DNA of 64,000 bases from Choristoneura fumiferana (taxonomy: Eukaryota; Arthropoda; Insecta; Lepidoptera; Tortricidae): assembly GCF_025370935.1 (NCBI RefSeq), contig NC_133472.1, forward strand, positions 467,616 through 531,615, in the 5' to 3' direction. Both the position numbers and the translations under genes were made by a program. The stretch's first letter is position 1; every line of letters starts with the position of its first letter. Positions 10,865 to 22,321 of this stretch are shown here, piece by piece. A model generated the notes under the pieces. It did no database searches. It saw only the letters and a list, made by a program, of their open reading frames with translations, and was not told the origin of the DNA.

Positions 10865-13800
10865 CTGGAACAAACGGTCGAACGTCATACGTCACCTATC
10901 TTATCAAATGGTACGTTGTGTTTTAAGCACCAGCATCCCCCTCCTTTTTGGGAAGGGCGGGCTGATACTCAGCACTTCCAGCTGCTGCTGCTACAGTATA
11001 TGCACAGTATACTACTGTATACGCAACAACTCATAACGTCCATAACCTCTTATATGCGTGAACTAAAAAAGTACAAGTTTGAACAATATTATCGAGATTA
11101 AATTACACACAATTAATCTTGCGACGATTGTTCTAATAATGCGGAGTGTCTCACCTGGGCACGAACTGGACGATGGCGCGTTTGGGGCGGTACTCTGGAT
11201 ACACCGTGAATACCATGTCCGGAGTAAGCGCGGTGGTAGCGGGTCGACTTCGGCGTGTAAACATCCATGCACTTGGGGCAGTAGAGCTTGACCATCGCCT
11301 CGCCGGGGACGTCGGACAGGCCAATATAGGTTTCCACATACGAGGGGCTAATGCGGTGAGGGTCTCGCCTCGAGGGGCTATTGCGGTGAGGGTCTCACCT
11401 CGAGGGGTTAATCCGGTGAGTGTATCACCACGAGGGGTTAATGCGTTGAGTGACACACCTCGATCGAGGGGTTAATGCAGTGAGTGTCTCACCTCAAGGG
11501 GCTAATGCGGTGAGGGTCTCACCTCAAGGGGTTAATGCGGAGAGTTTCTCACCTGGGCACGAACTGGACGGTGGCGCGCTTGGGCCGGTACTCCGGGTGC
11601 ACCATGAACACCATGTGCGGGAAACCGGTGCCGAAGTAAGCGCCGTCCGTGTGGTGGTAGCGGGACGACTTCGGCGTGTAAACGTCCATGCACTTGGGAC
11701 AGTAGAGCTTGACCATCGCCTCGCCGGGGACGTCCGACAGGCCTGGACAAAAAAAAACAAGTCTTAACAATCTTTGCGGGTCAAACTCTTTAGTGTATCT
11801 TGTTGCGGGTTCTGCCTTTTCGCATTTGCCAACTGTTACATTTAATTTCCCAACTCTAAATTTTCTCCGAAACCAATTTTTTTTTTCACTTTGTTTTCTT
11901 ATGCTTTTATAGAGCACTGTAGGTAAGGTTAGGTTTGCTTTATGAAAGTTCCGAAAAAAATATCAGTTTCAGAGAAAGTCCTTAGTTGGCAAATGAAACG
12001 TTTGTGAAGCGTGAGTTGGGTAAAGGTAGAGAACCAGCTTGTTGCCATGGCAACGTCTCCTGAATTACAATACAATACAACGACACTGTATTGTACTATC
12101 AGCCAAATATGTGGTCTACCACCCTAAAGTTGATAATCGTTTGCATGTCATAAAACAATAATGCCAAAAGACGTGTCTGTCAACTTGAAAGTTCGACTTC
12201 AGCGACAAATCCATTTGATAGAATCTTGTTTACAAATTGATAGACCACTAATTTGGCTGATGGTACTTTACGAATAGAAGGTGATGCAGAAAAAGGTATA
12301 CAGAGAGAAAAATTACAAAGTAAGCAATAGGCGCCCTACATGTACAGGGGTTATTGATGAACCAATAGAAACGCTTCATTTAACTATCCTCGCCAAGCAT
12401 CGCTCTGGTGGAAACAGCTGAGCGGAGCTTCCATTTGAGATTTTCGACATTTTGGAACTAATCTGTTTTGACATTGCGACGTACTAAGAACATATTTGGT
12501 TATTGGCTCTGTGCACGACATGAGCGCCACCTAGCGTCCGCAACTTTTATGGCTCTGATGCTCTGACGTTTTGAAATTTCATCGCGACATTGTGACAAAA
12601 ATCAAACCTATAACGTATTAATTTATAATACAAAATTACTGTGATACCGTGATTTGGGTGGACAAAAGGTTGTGAATTCTTTTTTGGTCATTAAAATTAA
12701 ATGAGGTAAGTAAAATTTATTCAAAAAGTGTGTTTTATTTTCGTTATGTCAGGGTTTGTTTACTTCATGTTTAGTTGTACTTTTACTGTAAAACGAAAAG
12801 ATAAAGCTATCTTATTGGTTTCTTTGAATAAAAGTAAAATTATATAATTGTTCTTATATCGCTAGTAATAAATTAAATATCGTTTTCAGATCAAAATGAG
12901 TATCATTTTGAAGACCGGTTTTGTGAGTATCACTCAATATAAAATTTCAACCACAAACCGTTCCATAAGGAAAATTGTTGCTGGACATGTCCGAGATGTA
13001 GACGAATTAAGAACAAAACAGGGACAATGTTCAATAATTCAAGCTCGCATCATAACACAAACATCTATTACTAAAATTAGGTAGTTAAATTCTATACAAA
13101 TTGCTTTGTTAATGACAGATTCATATGAGTATGACAGATGACAGAGCCAGAACTATTTCTACTTTTGGCCACCATGAGCGCAGCGATAGATTTCATCACC
13201 CCCACCTAGTACTTCGCACCCTCCCAATAGCGGACCGGTAACACTCGGTCGCAACGACCGCACAGTTGGGGAAGTCCTGGGCCAGATTCCTAATACATAT
13301 GTAATGTATGTACAACAGCTAACACTCACCAAGTGGCAGCATGGGGTGACACTCACAGTACACTCTTGGACAATGGCCAAAGTCACCGGCTTGGAATTTT
13401 TCTAACATCTGCCCGATGCCTCTGTGTATAAGAAAAAAAAAGGGGTCATAGAAGCTTGTTGGAGTGTGAACACAACCCCTAAAGACTAACAGCCTTATTC
13501 ATAAACAATCCTTAACTGAGGTTTGATCGGTCTGTTACTTAGCAGACTGATTAAGCTTGTTAGACGGTTGTCAAGAAGTATGATTCATAAACGCTTGCTA
13601 GCAGTCTGCTAGTTGTTGAGCTGCTGATAGACGGATTAGACGCGTTATGTTGGCCATCTTGACAAATCAAAGACAAAAAATGGCCTCATTGATAATTAAA
13701 AAAAAAATTGACAGCAGTGACAGCAAATTAGCAGGAAAAAAAAGCGAGATGTTTGTTTTCCCGCCATTTCCGATCCGCATGTTTATGTTTAAGTGCAAAA

Positions 13801-16800
13801 AGCCGTAATTATGTTAATCATCCTAATTTTATTTTTTTCATATTTATTCTTGTAAAGTAGTAAAGTAGCAGTAATTTTAGAGGATTTTTAAATACAAATT
13901 CCTGAAAATAAATTAAAAAAATTAAAAAAAAACCAGGAATGTTTACCAACATCGAGTCTGCTAATCCGTATGTATACACGGATCGGTCAAGCGATAAATC
14001 CGACTTTTCGCGTTAACGTCGTCATTGCACTCAGTTGGCAGTTTTGTTTTTGCATGTAAGTGTGCGGAACTCTACATGTGTGCACTTCCCCCAGCAACAC
14101 CAGAACTATTATAAAGGTAATCTATCCGGCAGAAAGCCCGCGTTGCTCTAAGGGATTATCATATCAAATTATTAAAAATCTACAAAGGTATAGATAGATC
14201 ATCAAACTTCCGGAGTGGGGGCTTGTGACCTCACTATTAGGTTAAAAACGTACCACATAGTGACTTCACTCGAAACTTCTAAGCGCTGTATCCTCGCCAT
14301 TTTTTGTTTGTCAAACAAAAGCAAAAATACGTGTACAATATTTTTCATTATCTAACTGACGGACTAAACAGTTTTTCGTCTATCTTAATCTCTCGATGTC
14401 GTCTATCCACTAGGAGGGAGGCCTAGCTACCAACACGGCCTAGATACATACATATACAACTATTTCTCTAAACAAAAGTGTCCCATCATAAAATTGACAA
14501 GAAATCAGTTTTGTCAAGAAATTATTAACACTAAGGACGATATCATAAAACATAAACTGCATAAAACATCCAACACTTCTTGCTGTCAGGTAAACATCAT
14601 GAAATCTTGTGAGGGAAAAAATCGTTATTTTAAACTTATTTTGTAACTAAAGTACAATTCAATAGAATCTGTCAATTTTCTACATATTTAAGACACCCTA
14701 TCGTGGGCACACTTGATTATATATGTCCCTGTTGTTGCAATTATCATCTAAAAGGAATCAAAAAAGAATAATAGTCACATCACAAAGCCTTAGGCAGCCC
14801 GGTGTTTATATTAGTAGGCTGGAAGTGTCTACAGGATTGTCAGATTCTATTGAATTGGAGTTTACATCGAAACTTTCTAATGGATCCAACAACAAAGATT
14901 ATGTGACTTTGTATATATTTAAACACAATATTACTAATTTTTGTGTTGAAACATCAACAGCAACAACTTATAATAGACATGTACTGAGCGTCAGAAAATT
15001 TGGCCCGCTCTCCATACAAAATTACCTATAACTGCATACATTTGAGGGCCAGATTTTTTGCCGCTCAGTATATATTTGAGAAACAGTCATACATGAATAG
15101 TTCGGCTAAATTATGAACAGTGGCAAATAGCTCATCAATCACAGTTCACGGTACAATAAACAAGTGTAAGCTCACCTGTTTGTCAGTATATAGCGAGCGT
15201 GTATCAGCCCATAGAGTATCTCCGAGGCCTGCTCCACGAGGTCTGACTGGTTTGGATTGTCGTCCAAATCATCGTCTGGCAAAATATAATTATATAAACA
15301 TTAGAGGGCATTAGTCCCAAAGCAAGCAAGGACCTAAGATGTCAAAGGTTTTTTTTTATTATCCAACTGGATGGCAAACGAGCAAGTGGGTCTCCTGATG
15401 TTAAGAGATCACCACCGCCCTATCTGCAACACCAGGGGTATTGCAGATGCGTTGCCAACCTAGAGGCCTAAGATGGGATACCTCAAGTGCCAGTAATTCC
15501 ACCGGCTGTCTTACTCTCCACGCCGAAACACAACAGTGCAAGCACTGCTGCTTCACGGCAGGATTCGCGAGCAAGATGGTGGTAGCAATCCGGGCGGACC
15601 TTGCACAAGGTCCTACCACCTGCAAGGAATGTGTTTTTCATGAAACAATAGAAACGCTTCATTTACCTAGCTTTGCTATGCTGTTTCCACCAGATGTGCT
15701 GTGCGATAGGTAAATTGAGGCGTTTCTATTGGTACACTAAAATCAAATTCCTTGCAACACCCTCTCACATCTTTGATGGAAGCCTTGTGTCCAAGAAAAT
15801 AACCATTCATTATACCTTCAACTACAACTTTTTGCTTAATGGCAACCGGTCGCTTTAGGTTAGCAACCATTACTGCCAATGACACCTGACAGCAGCAAAG
15901 TATACATGTGTCTGACCGGTTATTAAAGGTTTTTCTAAACGGGGGTTGTGTTTTAGTAGGGAGTTTGTTGCATACCGTTCATTATACCTAGTCGTCCACA
16001 AAGACATGAGATATTAAATAATTTATTGAATCAGGCGTTACTTTGCGGAGGTCCATGTCAATGAACTAAAATAATTTCCTTAAAAGGTCGCGGTGAGCAA
16101 GGAAATTATTTTAGTTCATTGACATGAGATATTGACAAAATTTGACATTAATAATAATAATGTTTATTGACAAATAGTTACATTAAGAACCAACTCTACC
16201 TATATAGAAGTATCATATTATGTCCTTCCTAACAGAACCAGACAGTGTAAGAAATAATAATGGACACCTATACTCACTTGGATTGGATAGGTATTCAACA
16301 AAATGTAAACAAAAGTGAATTGGTGTCTTAAATATTGAAATTCCCCATTAAACTATCTAAACATTTACATTTCTGTATTGAAATACACTAGTCTAGTTTG
16401 TATTAAATGACAGATAAGTAAAATGTATAAAATCCTTGAATGTACCAAATCTGGCTGCTGAAGTTTGTTTACATTTAGTTAAATACCTATCCAAACCAAA
16501 TATAGTCTCAACTAAGTAAAGCTTGTACTATGGATACTAGGCAACGGATAAACATACTTATATAGATAAATACACATGTATTATATAAATATATATGAAC
16601 ATATAATTAAACATCCGAGACCATTAGAACAATAATCATATTATTATACAAATGGCTGGAAATAAAAAAATTGCCTCAATCTTTGTAGTTATTCACTAAC
16701 TATTTGGCCATCTGTTGTCAGTAAATTACATCAAATAAAACCAGAAACAAAAGATTAAAAATTATACCACTATAATTATTTAATCATTAGTTATACTAAA

Positions 16801-18174
16801 TGAATATTAGGAAAAAGAACCATTGTTACATGATATTGTCTTAAAGAATTATACTAGGTTAATTGTCCTATTATCTATTCATGTGAAACATATTTCTAAG
16901 TTTGTTATTTCTAGATATGTTAAGTAGTTTATTTAGATATTAATTATATAAAAATTTATATTTCCTTAAACCTCTTCAATACACGAATTAAAATAGCATA
17001 ATATGTTATGTAAAGTTAATTAATGTAATTAATTTTAAATGAACAAATCATTTTTTAAATTTTTGTAAAAGGTGTTGCAATAAATAAATACTGAATACTG
17101 AATGCCCGTGGGTCTGTGTCATTGGATTACTCGCAGTACCTAGTTCCTTTCTTTTCATACTAATAATAATAATTCTCCTTTTTTGCACTGCTATAGGAAC
17201 TATACCTACTATGAATAAACATAATATGTGCATGCATAATAGAGAGCGGATTTAAAGTAGCGATTACAAATTTAATATGGATAAGTTAGTACCAATATTC
17301 ATTTTTCATATCAACTGAACAAAAAGGTGCATAATGAATAGGATCTATTGCGTTTGAGCTGTATAAAACTCCTTTGATTAGAATAACTTTATGTTTCTTT
17401 ACATATAATTATTTAGTTAATTGCAGGAATAACATTTATTGAATTTGATTATGTATAAGATTGCATTGCGGTAAGTTATAAGATAACTGTAAGACCAATA
17501 AACAATGTAATACTTCATAAATAAATCTATCTATCTAATCAATTGCACTAGTCATATCCATATTAAACTTGTAATCGCTACTTCAAATCAGCTCTCTAAT
17601 AATAAAATTGTGTCAACTCTTCTCTTTGCATTGCTGAGCTATTATTACATTCTACATAATCTACATTAAAGACAAACATGGAATAACATCGTATCTAATA
17701 CACCAGAATATTTTGTAAATAGTAATTAGCAATGGCTACCTAAAAATGAGCTATAAGTAGTTACTAAGTTATACATAGCATTATACACATTATGTGCATG
17801 TTATTGTTTCCAGAAACCACTAAAATTTGATCTCTCATCAATAATGAAATTGCCAACGACCAATCGCAGCGCCGAAGCTACGTGAATAATTATTCATAAT
17901 TCATAAAACAGGGATATTGACTAACCAGGCTCCAAGTCCAGGATCATGTCGAGTGCCTGCCGGTAGTGCGGCACCTGTTCGTTCAGCCCTGTCAGGTTGA
18001 ACTTGTCGTTTATGTAGTCTTCGTCGACCTGTAAAATCACCACGATCAATTGTACCATCCTCGCACGCCCACTACGCGACGCCACAAGCTCTAGATACTC
18101 ACCTCGCAAAAGAATTCGTTCCCTCGCAGCCCGCAAAACCATGAAATCCATGATACCTCCTCCGAGCTACTCAT
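10756..18174 (-). CDS. CkIIbeta: Casein kinase 2 regulatory subunit beta, six coding exons (complete CDS)
   Basis: Regulatory subunit of the tetrameric Ser/Thr kinase CK2; the beta dimer holds two catalytic alpha subunits and steers substrate choice in nucleus and cytoplasm. I joined six exons (18174-18103, 18028-17926, 15275-15176, 13421-13330, 11742-11553, 10864-10756). All use GT-AG introns, phases agree, and the total is 666 nt, 221 residues plus stop (human protein 215). Visible landmarks keep vertebrate numbering: N-terminal MSSSEE (autophosphorylation site of the family), RQALDMILD at 47-55, acidic loop around 55-66, zinc-ribbon cysteines 109, 114, 137 and 140, and Tyr188/Phe190 in the alpha-binding tail. 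The C-terminus after ~205 is divergent. A minus-strand AATAAA lies about 160 nt past the stop (10592-10597). A tttctag acceptor-like site 4 nt before the ATG suggests a non-coding first exon upstream, not located. Family assignment is very secure. Confidence 0.96.
11155..11321 (-). pseudogene. Broken tandem duplicate of CkIIbeta exon 5
   Basis: 167 bp that align with exon 5 (190 bp) and still encode [20 protein letters not shown] before the frame breaks after the Tyr-His motif. A net loss of 23 bp in the middle shifts the frame. The exon's acceptor AG is gone (minus strand reads ...CTATATTG then GCCTGTCC), while the donor GTGAGA is kept. It lies in intron 5 of the parent gene, in the same orientation, so it is a tandem exon duplication and not a retrocopy. 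It should not be spliced in as a normal exon. Confidence 0.9.
11341..11554. repeat. 30-bp minisatellite, about seven units, abutting a splice donor
   Basis: Seven head-to-tail units on the model cgaggggttaatgcggtgag + ggtctcacct (six of 30 bp, one of 34 bp) between the broken and the working copy of CkIIbeta exon 5. The last unit runs directly into the exon 5 splice donor: the unit's ...ctcacc is the complement of GGTGAG. On the sense strand of the gene most units therefore repeat a donor-like GGTGAG. Confidence 0.92.
11553..11742 (-). CDS. CkIIbeta: CkIIbeta coding exon 5
   Basis: Residues 123-186. Holds the second zinc pair in LYCPKC (Cys137, Cys140) and the family core [13 protein letters not shown] ... 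HPEYRPKR ... VQFVPR. Acceptor TTGTCCAG, donor GTGAGA. The exon's 3' edge touches a 30-bp tandem array (11341-11554), and a damaged second copy of this exon lies beyond that array at 11155-11321. Confidence 0.96.
12093..12266. mobile_element. MITE family H, copy 1 (uninterrupted), in CkIIbeta intron 4
   Basis: Begins GTACTATCAGCCAAATATGT and ends TTTGGCTGATGGTAC. 174 bp with TA at the borders. Gives the uninterrupted form of the site into which MITE G inserted at 50386. Confidence 0.82.
12640..13084 (+). CDS. Possible small spliced plus-strand transcript inside CkIIbeta intron 4
   Basis: A 62-residue reading frame starts at ATG 12896 ([16 protein letters not shown]...) and includes [15 protein letters not shown] and [13 protein letters not shown]. 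Just upstream a good donor (AATGAG then GTAAGT, ~12702-12711) and a good acceptor (TCGTTTTCAG, ending ~12890) flank a ~180-bp interval, so a 5'-UTR intron is plausible. The stop directly follows a donor-like AG/GTAGTT, so the frame may continue in another exon I did not find. It may instead be a relic of a transposon or a SWIM-type zinc-finger protein. No function is assigned. Confidence 0.3.
13330..13421 (-). CDS. CkIIbeta: CkIIbeta coding exon 4
   Basis: Residues 92-123. Contains [17 protein letters not shown] and the first zinc cysteine pair (Cys109, Cys114), then CECHPMLPL. Acceptor TATACACAG, donor GTGAGT. An extra cysteine (116) follows the pair where the human protein has Asn. Confidence 0.95.
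14979..15073. repeat. Foldback element in CkIIbeta intron 3
   Basis: gtactgagcgtcagaaaatt-tggccc and gggccagattttttgccgct-cagtat are inverted copies with several mismatches. Confidence 0.65.
15176..15275 (-). CDS. CkIIbeta: CkIIbeta coding exon 3
   Basis: Residues 59-92, the acidic [10 protein letters not shown] segment followed by [19 protein letters not shown]. Acceptor TTGCCAG, donor GTGAGC. 100 nt; both flanking phases agree with exons 2 and 4. Confidence 0.95.
15349..15624 (-). mobile_element. Poly(A)-tailed retroelement family E, copy in CkIIbeta intron 2
   Basis: Forward strand: T-run, then gcaagtgggtctcctgatgt-type sequence, gcaacaccaggggtattgca, ccgaaacacaacagtgcaag, ending ggtcctaccacctgca. 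~275 bp, no tRNA-like head seen. Same family at 29566-29850, 33380-33665 and 63326-63614; truncated at 24292-24440. Confidence 0.85.
15636..15745. mobile_element. MITE family I, copy in CkIIbeta intron 2
   Basis: aatagaaacgcttcatttac and gaggcgtttctattgg face each other around gctgtttccaccagatgtgc. Confidence 0.65.
16018..16140. repeat. Short relative of the 832-1123 foldback element
   Basis: Shares attgaatcaggcgttacttt and gcggaggtccat with 790-830. Arms tcaatgaactaaaataattt and its complement face each other. Confidence 0.75.
16276..16500. mobile_element. MITE M, uninterrupted copy in CkIIbeta intron 2
   Basis: Ends ggattggataggta and tacctatccaaacc; ~225 bp. Provides the intact version of the split copy. 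Confidence 0.75.
17926..18028 (-). CDS. CkIIbeta: CkIIbeta coding exon 2
   Basis: Residues 25-59 (last codon split). It begins [12 protein letters not shown] and carries [12 protein letters not shown]. Acceptor TTTTACAG, donor GTTAGT (less usual +3 T). The following intron (15276-17925) is AT-rich and holds a poly(A)-tailed retroelement, MITE pieces and SINE remnants. Confidence 0.95.
18103..18174 (-). CDS. CkIIbeta: CkIIbeta coding exon 1
   Basis: Encodes residues 1-24, starting MSSSEEVSW. The ATG is the reverse complement of 18172-18174. The exon ends ...GCGAG before GTGAGT. Phase 0 at its 3' end. Intron 1 is only 74 bp (18029-18102). Confidence 0.95.
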
Positions 18175-20090
18175 TTTCCTAGAACACAGAAAAAATTATC
18201 AGTCCCTTCACTCACTGACACACAAAACCAACGCCTGACTGACCACACTTCAACAAATGTGCATTCTTGCGATTACGACGGCGATTTTAACTTTTTAACG
18301 GCGATTTACACTTATTATAAAAACACTGAAGTCTCGGTACGGTTCAGTTTAGCGCATTCGTGAATTTAGAACGGATAAAAGCCTTTAAAAATGCTTGATA
18401 CCTCACCTTTTGGTACCTTGATTAGCCACGCTTGACGATCTCCTCTCGAGGCGAGGACAGAGGGAGAAAATTTCATTCATTCAACATTCAGTTTCGTGTA
18501 GAGGTGCGGATATCCAGCTTTGTCTATGGCCAGCACAGATGTTATACGGTAAGGACGTAACGACAAATCAGTTATTTTTATTTATATTAATAATAACGAC
18601 AGGTTATAAGCTAATAACTTATAACTGTAGTCAAAGAAAGATAATCACATAAAAAAATATTAACGCTTTTTCATTTTAATTTACAAAAAAAAGCGTCTGT
18701 GCATTATTTCCACTTTTTCTTTTCTCAGAAATGCCTTCTCTTTACTTATATTTTATTGCTGAACGTTGTTCAATTTTATTTACGCCTGCCTGACTGATCT
18801 TCCAAGACTGACTGTGTCTTGCGTCACTTTTAGCCTTTTAGGCACAAAGGTCTGAGTCTGAGCCGTCTGAACCAAAAAGTTATTAAAAAAAACAATTGAG
18901 TGAACGTATGAAAGGAATGAGATTGATACGAGGAAGGCGCGAAATTTGAAAATTAAAGGAGGATGGGCAGATTTTATGTACAGCCAAGTGTAAAAATAAG
19001 TAGGTATTTATTCGAATAACTCAAAAATGTTACTACGGCCTTATTGCGTCGGAATAAGAGTCTGTGGTACTTATTTTTGAAACTTTGAATAAGTTCATAT
19101 TTTTACACTTGACTTACTAGGAAGGAACCAATAACGACAACATATCATTGGAAAGGTTTTTTTTATATTGTACCTACAACTTTTTCAATGGCGGGAAATC
19201 TCGAATCGCTGAGTAAAAAAAGCTATGGCAAGATAAAAAAAAAACATTCCATTATTAAGATTATTTTTGTTATTATAGGCTTTTAGTTCTTTACAACAAT
19301 TTTTAAACCTTTTATCATATAAATAAAACACACAATATGTTGAAAATCGCCTCAAGAAAAGTATGGTACTTATGTGCCTTTGTTTTTGGGTTTTTGGTTT
19401 GCTGGACTTGGCGGGGGCACAGATAAAGAAAACAACCAAATATCGATACACCAATTATTAAACATTGACTTTATGACTACTATTTTTCAGACAAGGTTTG
19501 TCAATTTGTGAGCTGTGTTCAGTGCCCAACTAGAGGAGATGCTTCGTGTCTTCCAGTGTGCACAGTTTCCGATACTCCGACGCAAAAAATGACACAAAAA
19601 AAACATATGAAAACGCAGAAAAAAAATCATGGACAGTTATTTACATACAAAACTTTTATAATCTGTATTAGGTGGAGTTGAGGTGGAGTAATTTACGATG
19701 ACGCGTGCCTCAAAAAAAAACCTAAATAGTAACGTCAAAGAGAATATAACCACTACGTTTTAACGTTAACGTTTAAACTCAGTGACTCAAACTCGATAAC
19801 TTTTTTCACACCGATTTGAGACTAACCGCCGTAGTAAAAGTTTTAGAACTTAGAATAAGCTATCAACTAAAAAACACGTCTACACTCCTAACTTCCCTGT
19901 ATCAAAAACAACACTGACACACACTCTCTCTCTCTCTCGAATTGTGAAATGAATTGTATTATTCTTTGCTTGCGTGGTGTGATTGTCTACCTAAACGAGT
20001 CGTTTCATTTTGTGGGGTTGCCTACTTATTGCATAAACATTTCTGCAGTATTTTTTTTTTATTAAGTAGGTACTTATTATATATACATAT
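18175..20090. other. CkIIbeta upstream region
   Basis: Likely contains the promoter and a non-coding first exon of CkIIbeta (a candidate is the GC-richer block ~18340-18480), but I cannot place a start site. A (tc)n run sits at 19925-19939. No other gene seen. Confidence 0.5.
18975..19120. repeat. Foldback element upstream of CkIIbeta
   Basis: agccaagtgtaaaaataagt and gaacttatttttgaaa... catatttttacacttgact form imperfect arms. Confidence 0.55.
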
Positions 20091-20510
20091 TTAGCCTATA
20101 ACTGTTTCCCACTGCTGGGCAAAGGTCTCTTCTCTTGACTTCCACATCTCCCTATCCAGAGCTATATTCGGCCACTCTCTCAGTTCCGCCTCCAGGTCAT
20201 CTCGCCATCTCCACCTCGACCTGCCTTGCCGTCGGTGCCCGTCATGTGGTACCCACCATGTGGCTTTGTGGGTGGATCCGGCAGACATGTCAAATCATTT
20301 AGGAGACAGCGATCCTGTTTCACGCCTCGCTGTATTTGGAATGACTGGCCAGTTGACTGTCGCACCCCTGGCTCCAGGATTTCCCTACCGTCATCGTCAG
20401 GACTCCCAGAACCGCCGGACACTCCGGGCCTAAACGGGGAGTTACTCATGTCATTAGGATTGGACCGTAAGCCCACCGCGCTGGTCCAGTGCGAGTTGGT
20501 GGGGTAGGTA
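20091..20510 (-). pseudogene. Degenerate LINE fragment
   Basis: The minus-strand end reads RSRWRWRDDLEAELREWPNI and REMWKSREETFAQQWETVIG, a pattern common at the C-termini of insect non-LTR reverse transcriptases (R-W-x-DD-L ... W ... QQW). Upstream the frame changes; RQSTGQSFQIQRGVKQDRCL may be another piece of the same element. Confidence 0.6.
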
Positions 20511-20527
20511 GTTAAGTCATTTTAATT

Positions 20528-21135
20528 AGGGCTCCGGAGCCAAAATGGCAAAAACGGAACCCTTAGTTTCGCCATGTCTCTGTCTGTCTGTCCGTCCGTC
20601 CGCGGCTTTGCTCAGGGACATCAATGCTAGAAAGCTGCAATTTTGCACGGATATATAGGTAAACTATGCCGACAAAGTGGTACCTACAATTAAAAGTTCA
20701 AAAAAAATTTTTTAGGGTACCTCCCATAGACGTAAAGTGGGGGTGATTTTTTTATCTCATCTAACCCTATGGCGTGGGGTATCGTTCGATAGGTCTTTTA
20801 AAACCATTAGGGGTTTGCTAAGACGATTTTTCGTTTCAGTGATGTGTTTGCGAAATATTCAACTTTAAAGTGCAAATTTTCATTAAAATCGAGCGTTCCC
20901 CCCCTCTAAAATCTAAACCGGTGGGTGGAAAAAATTGAAAAAATTCAGGTTGGTAGTAAGTATATCAAACTTTCAAGGAAAACTATAGCGGCCAAGTTTG
21001 CTTGAGAATTATTAGTAGTTTATGAGTAAATAGCAGCCTAAGGTATAAAATATACCTAAACTTGGAAGATTCCGTTAAAATACGAAATGCTTAGAAAAAT
21101 ATTACCTAATTTTTCCGTAACGGCTTCGGAACCCT
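20528..21135. mobile_element. Dispersed inverted-repeat element J, full copy
   Basis: Ends AGGGCTCCGGAGCC and GGCTTCGGAACCCT face each other. Interior has a tctgtctgtccgtccgtccg run and the shared ggtcttttaaaaccattagg. Inverted full copy at 54199-54760; fragments at 32142-32416 and 40200-40350. Confidence 0.78.
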
Positions 21136-21257
21136 ATTTAAGCCGGTTTTTTTTTGTCTTTTCATTCATTATCTTGAAAGCTGAAACTAATAATATTGAC
21201 TGTAGACGTCTAATCTACACTTAATCATCATCGTCAGCTGGAAGATGCCCACTGCTC

Positions 21258-21545
21258 AAAAATTCAAAATTCAAATCATTTTGTAGTGTGTGCGCCACAC
21301 ACACTCTCCCACTATGTACTATATAATAGTTGTAAGCCATACAATAAAGGCAGTATTTACTCGTCACTTGTGTTTAACTCAACTCCCGATATTACAATTT
21401 AACCAGTAAATAGGCCGCAATGGGCACTTTTACACGTCATTTTTTTAACTACCAGCGCTTTCGGAAAGACCATCATTGCCAAGAAGAATGCGCCGCAAGA
21501 AACTTGGCAGACAGTCATTTTTTCACAATACCTAATATAATTACA
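21258..21545 (-). mobile_element. LINE 3'-end family D, minus copy with internal insert
   Basis: aaattcaaaattcaaatcat at the tail, an unrelated ~90-bp stretch, then aataggccgcaatgggcact to gccgcaagaaacttggcaga. Confidence 0.68.
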
Positions 21546-21581
21546 AATAAAACTGAGCAAATGCCTCCGCCTTAGAACGCC

Positions 21582-21810
21582 ACAATGAACGACAACTCGC
21601 CACTTGCATCCAACGGTTTCCCACCACTCACGATGTCAGTCCACCTGGTGGGAGGCCTGCCAACGCTTCGTGGTCGCCACACTCTCGGACTTTTCTCCCC
21701 CAACGGTTATCTGTTCTTAGAGCGATGTGGCCCGTCCATTGCCATTTCAACTTGCTTATTATTACAGCTGTCGGTGACTTTGTTCTTCGGCGAATTTCCG
21801 TATTCCTCAA
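21582..21810 (-). pseudogene. Degenerate RTE-like LINE fragment
   Basis: Minus strand reads EIRRRTKSPTAVIISKLKWQ then WTGHIALRTDNRWGRKV, followed after a frameshift by RPRSVGRPPTRWTD. These are landmarks near the C-terminus of insect reverse transcriptases (IRRRTK ... KWQW.GH ... RWG.KV ... GRPP.RW.DD). Confidence 0.75.
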
Positions 21811-21952
21811 TCTGTCCTACACCTAATTTAGACTTTTTAATTATAATATTCACGGTAAGAGCCGAGCTCAATTCTGTTTATGTGATTTGTCTGATTTACA
21901 GGTCGTCAGTCAATACATATACATAGTTAATACTATCTTACCGACACACTAA

Positions 21953-22321
21953 GGCAGTTGTCTCACCGCCGGCGAGGAAACGATTGGCTATCGACTATTT
22001 TCTCGCTCAAGAAACGAACAAAAGATATAAGATCCTGTGTGAGTAAAAGAGACACATATATTAATAGTTGATCGCTGGCGGTTCACACTGCCGGCGAGAA
22101 CTCGCTCTTACATCATTTGTCGCAGCGACAAGAGCTATAAGACTCGCTGAGCTACAAAACTAGCTCAGCGATACTCACTCAGCACCGGCCGCCCGGCTCG
22201 AGCGAGTAGAGCGAGTAATCGCCCGTCGTGCTCGAACACTCGCTTCTCGGTGCTCGCCCACTGGTTTCTAGTTACTCGCTCTGCTCGCTTCTCGCTCATC
22301 GTCAGCGGTGGGACAAGTGCC
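21953..22321. mobile_element. MITE family G, copy 2 (inverted orientation)
   Basis: Starts GGCAGTTGTCTCACCGCCGG and ends GGTGGGACAAGTGCC. Flanked by TAA on both sides (21950-21952 and 22322-22324). Confidence 0.85.

Noticed and set aside
11341..11554. Regular ~30-bp repeats resembling a CRISPR array
   Set aside because: Units are contiguous without unique spacers and lie in a eukaryotic intron.
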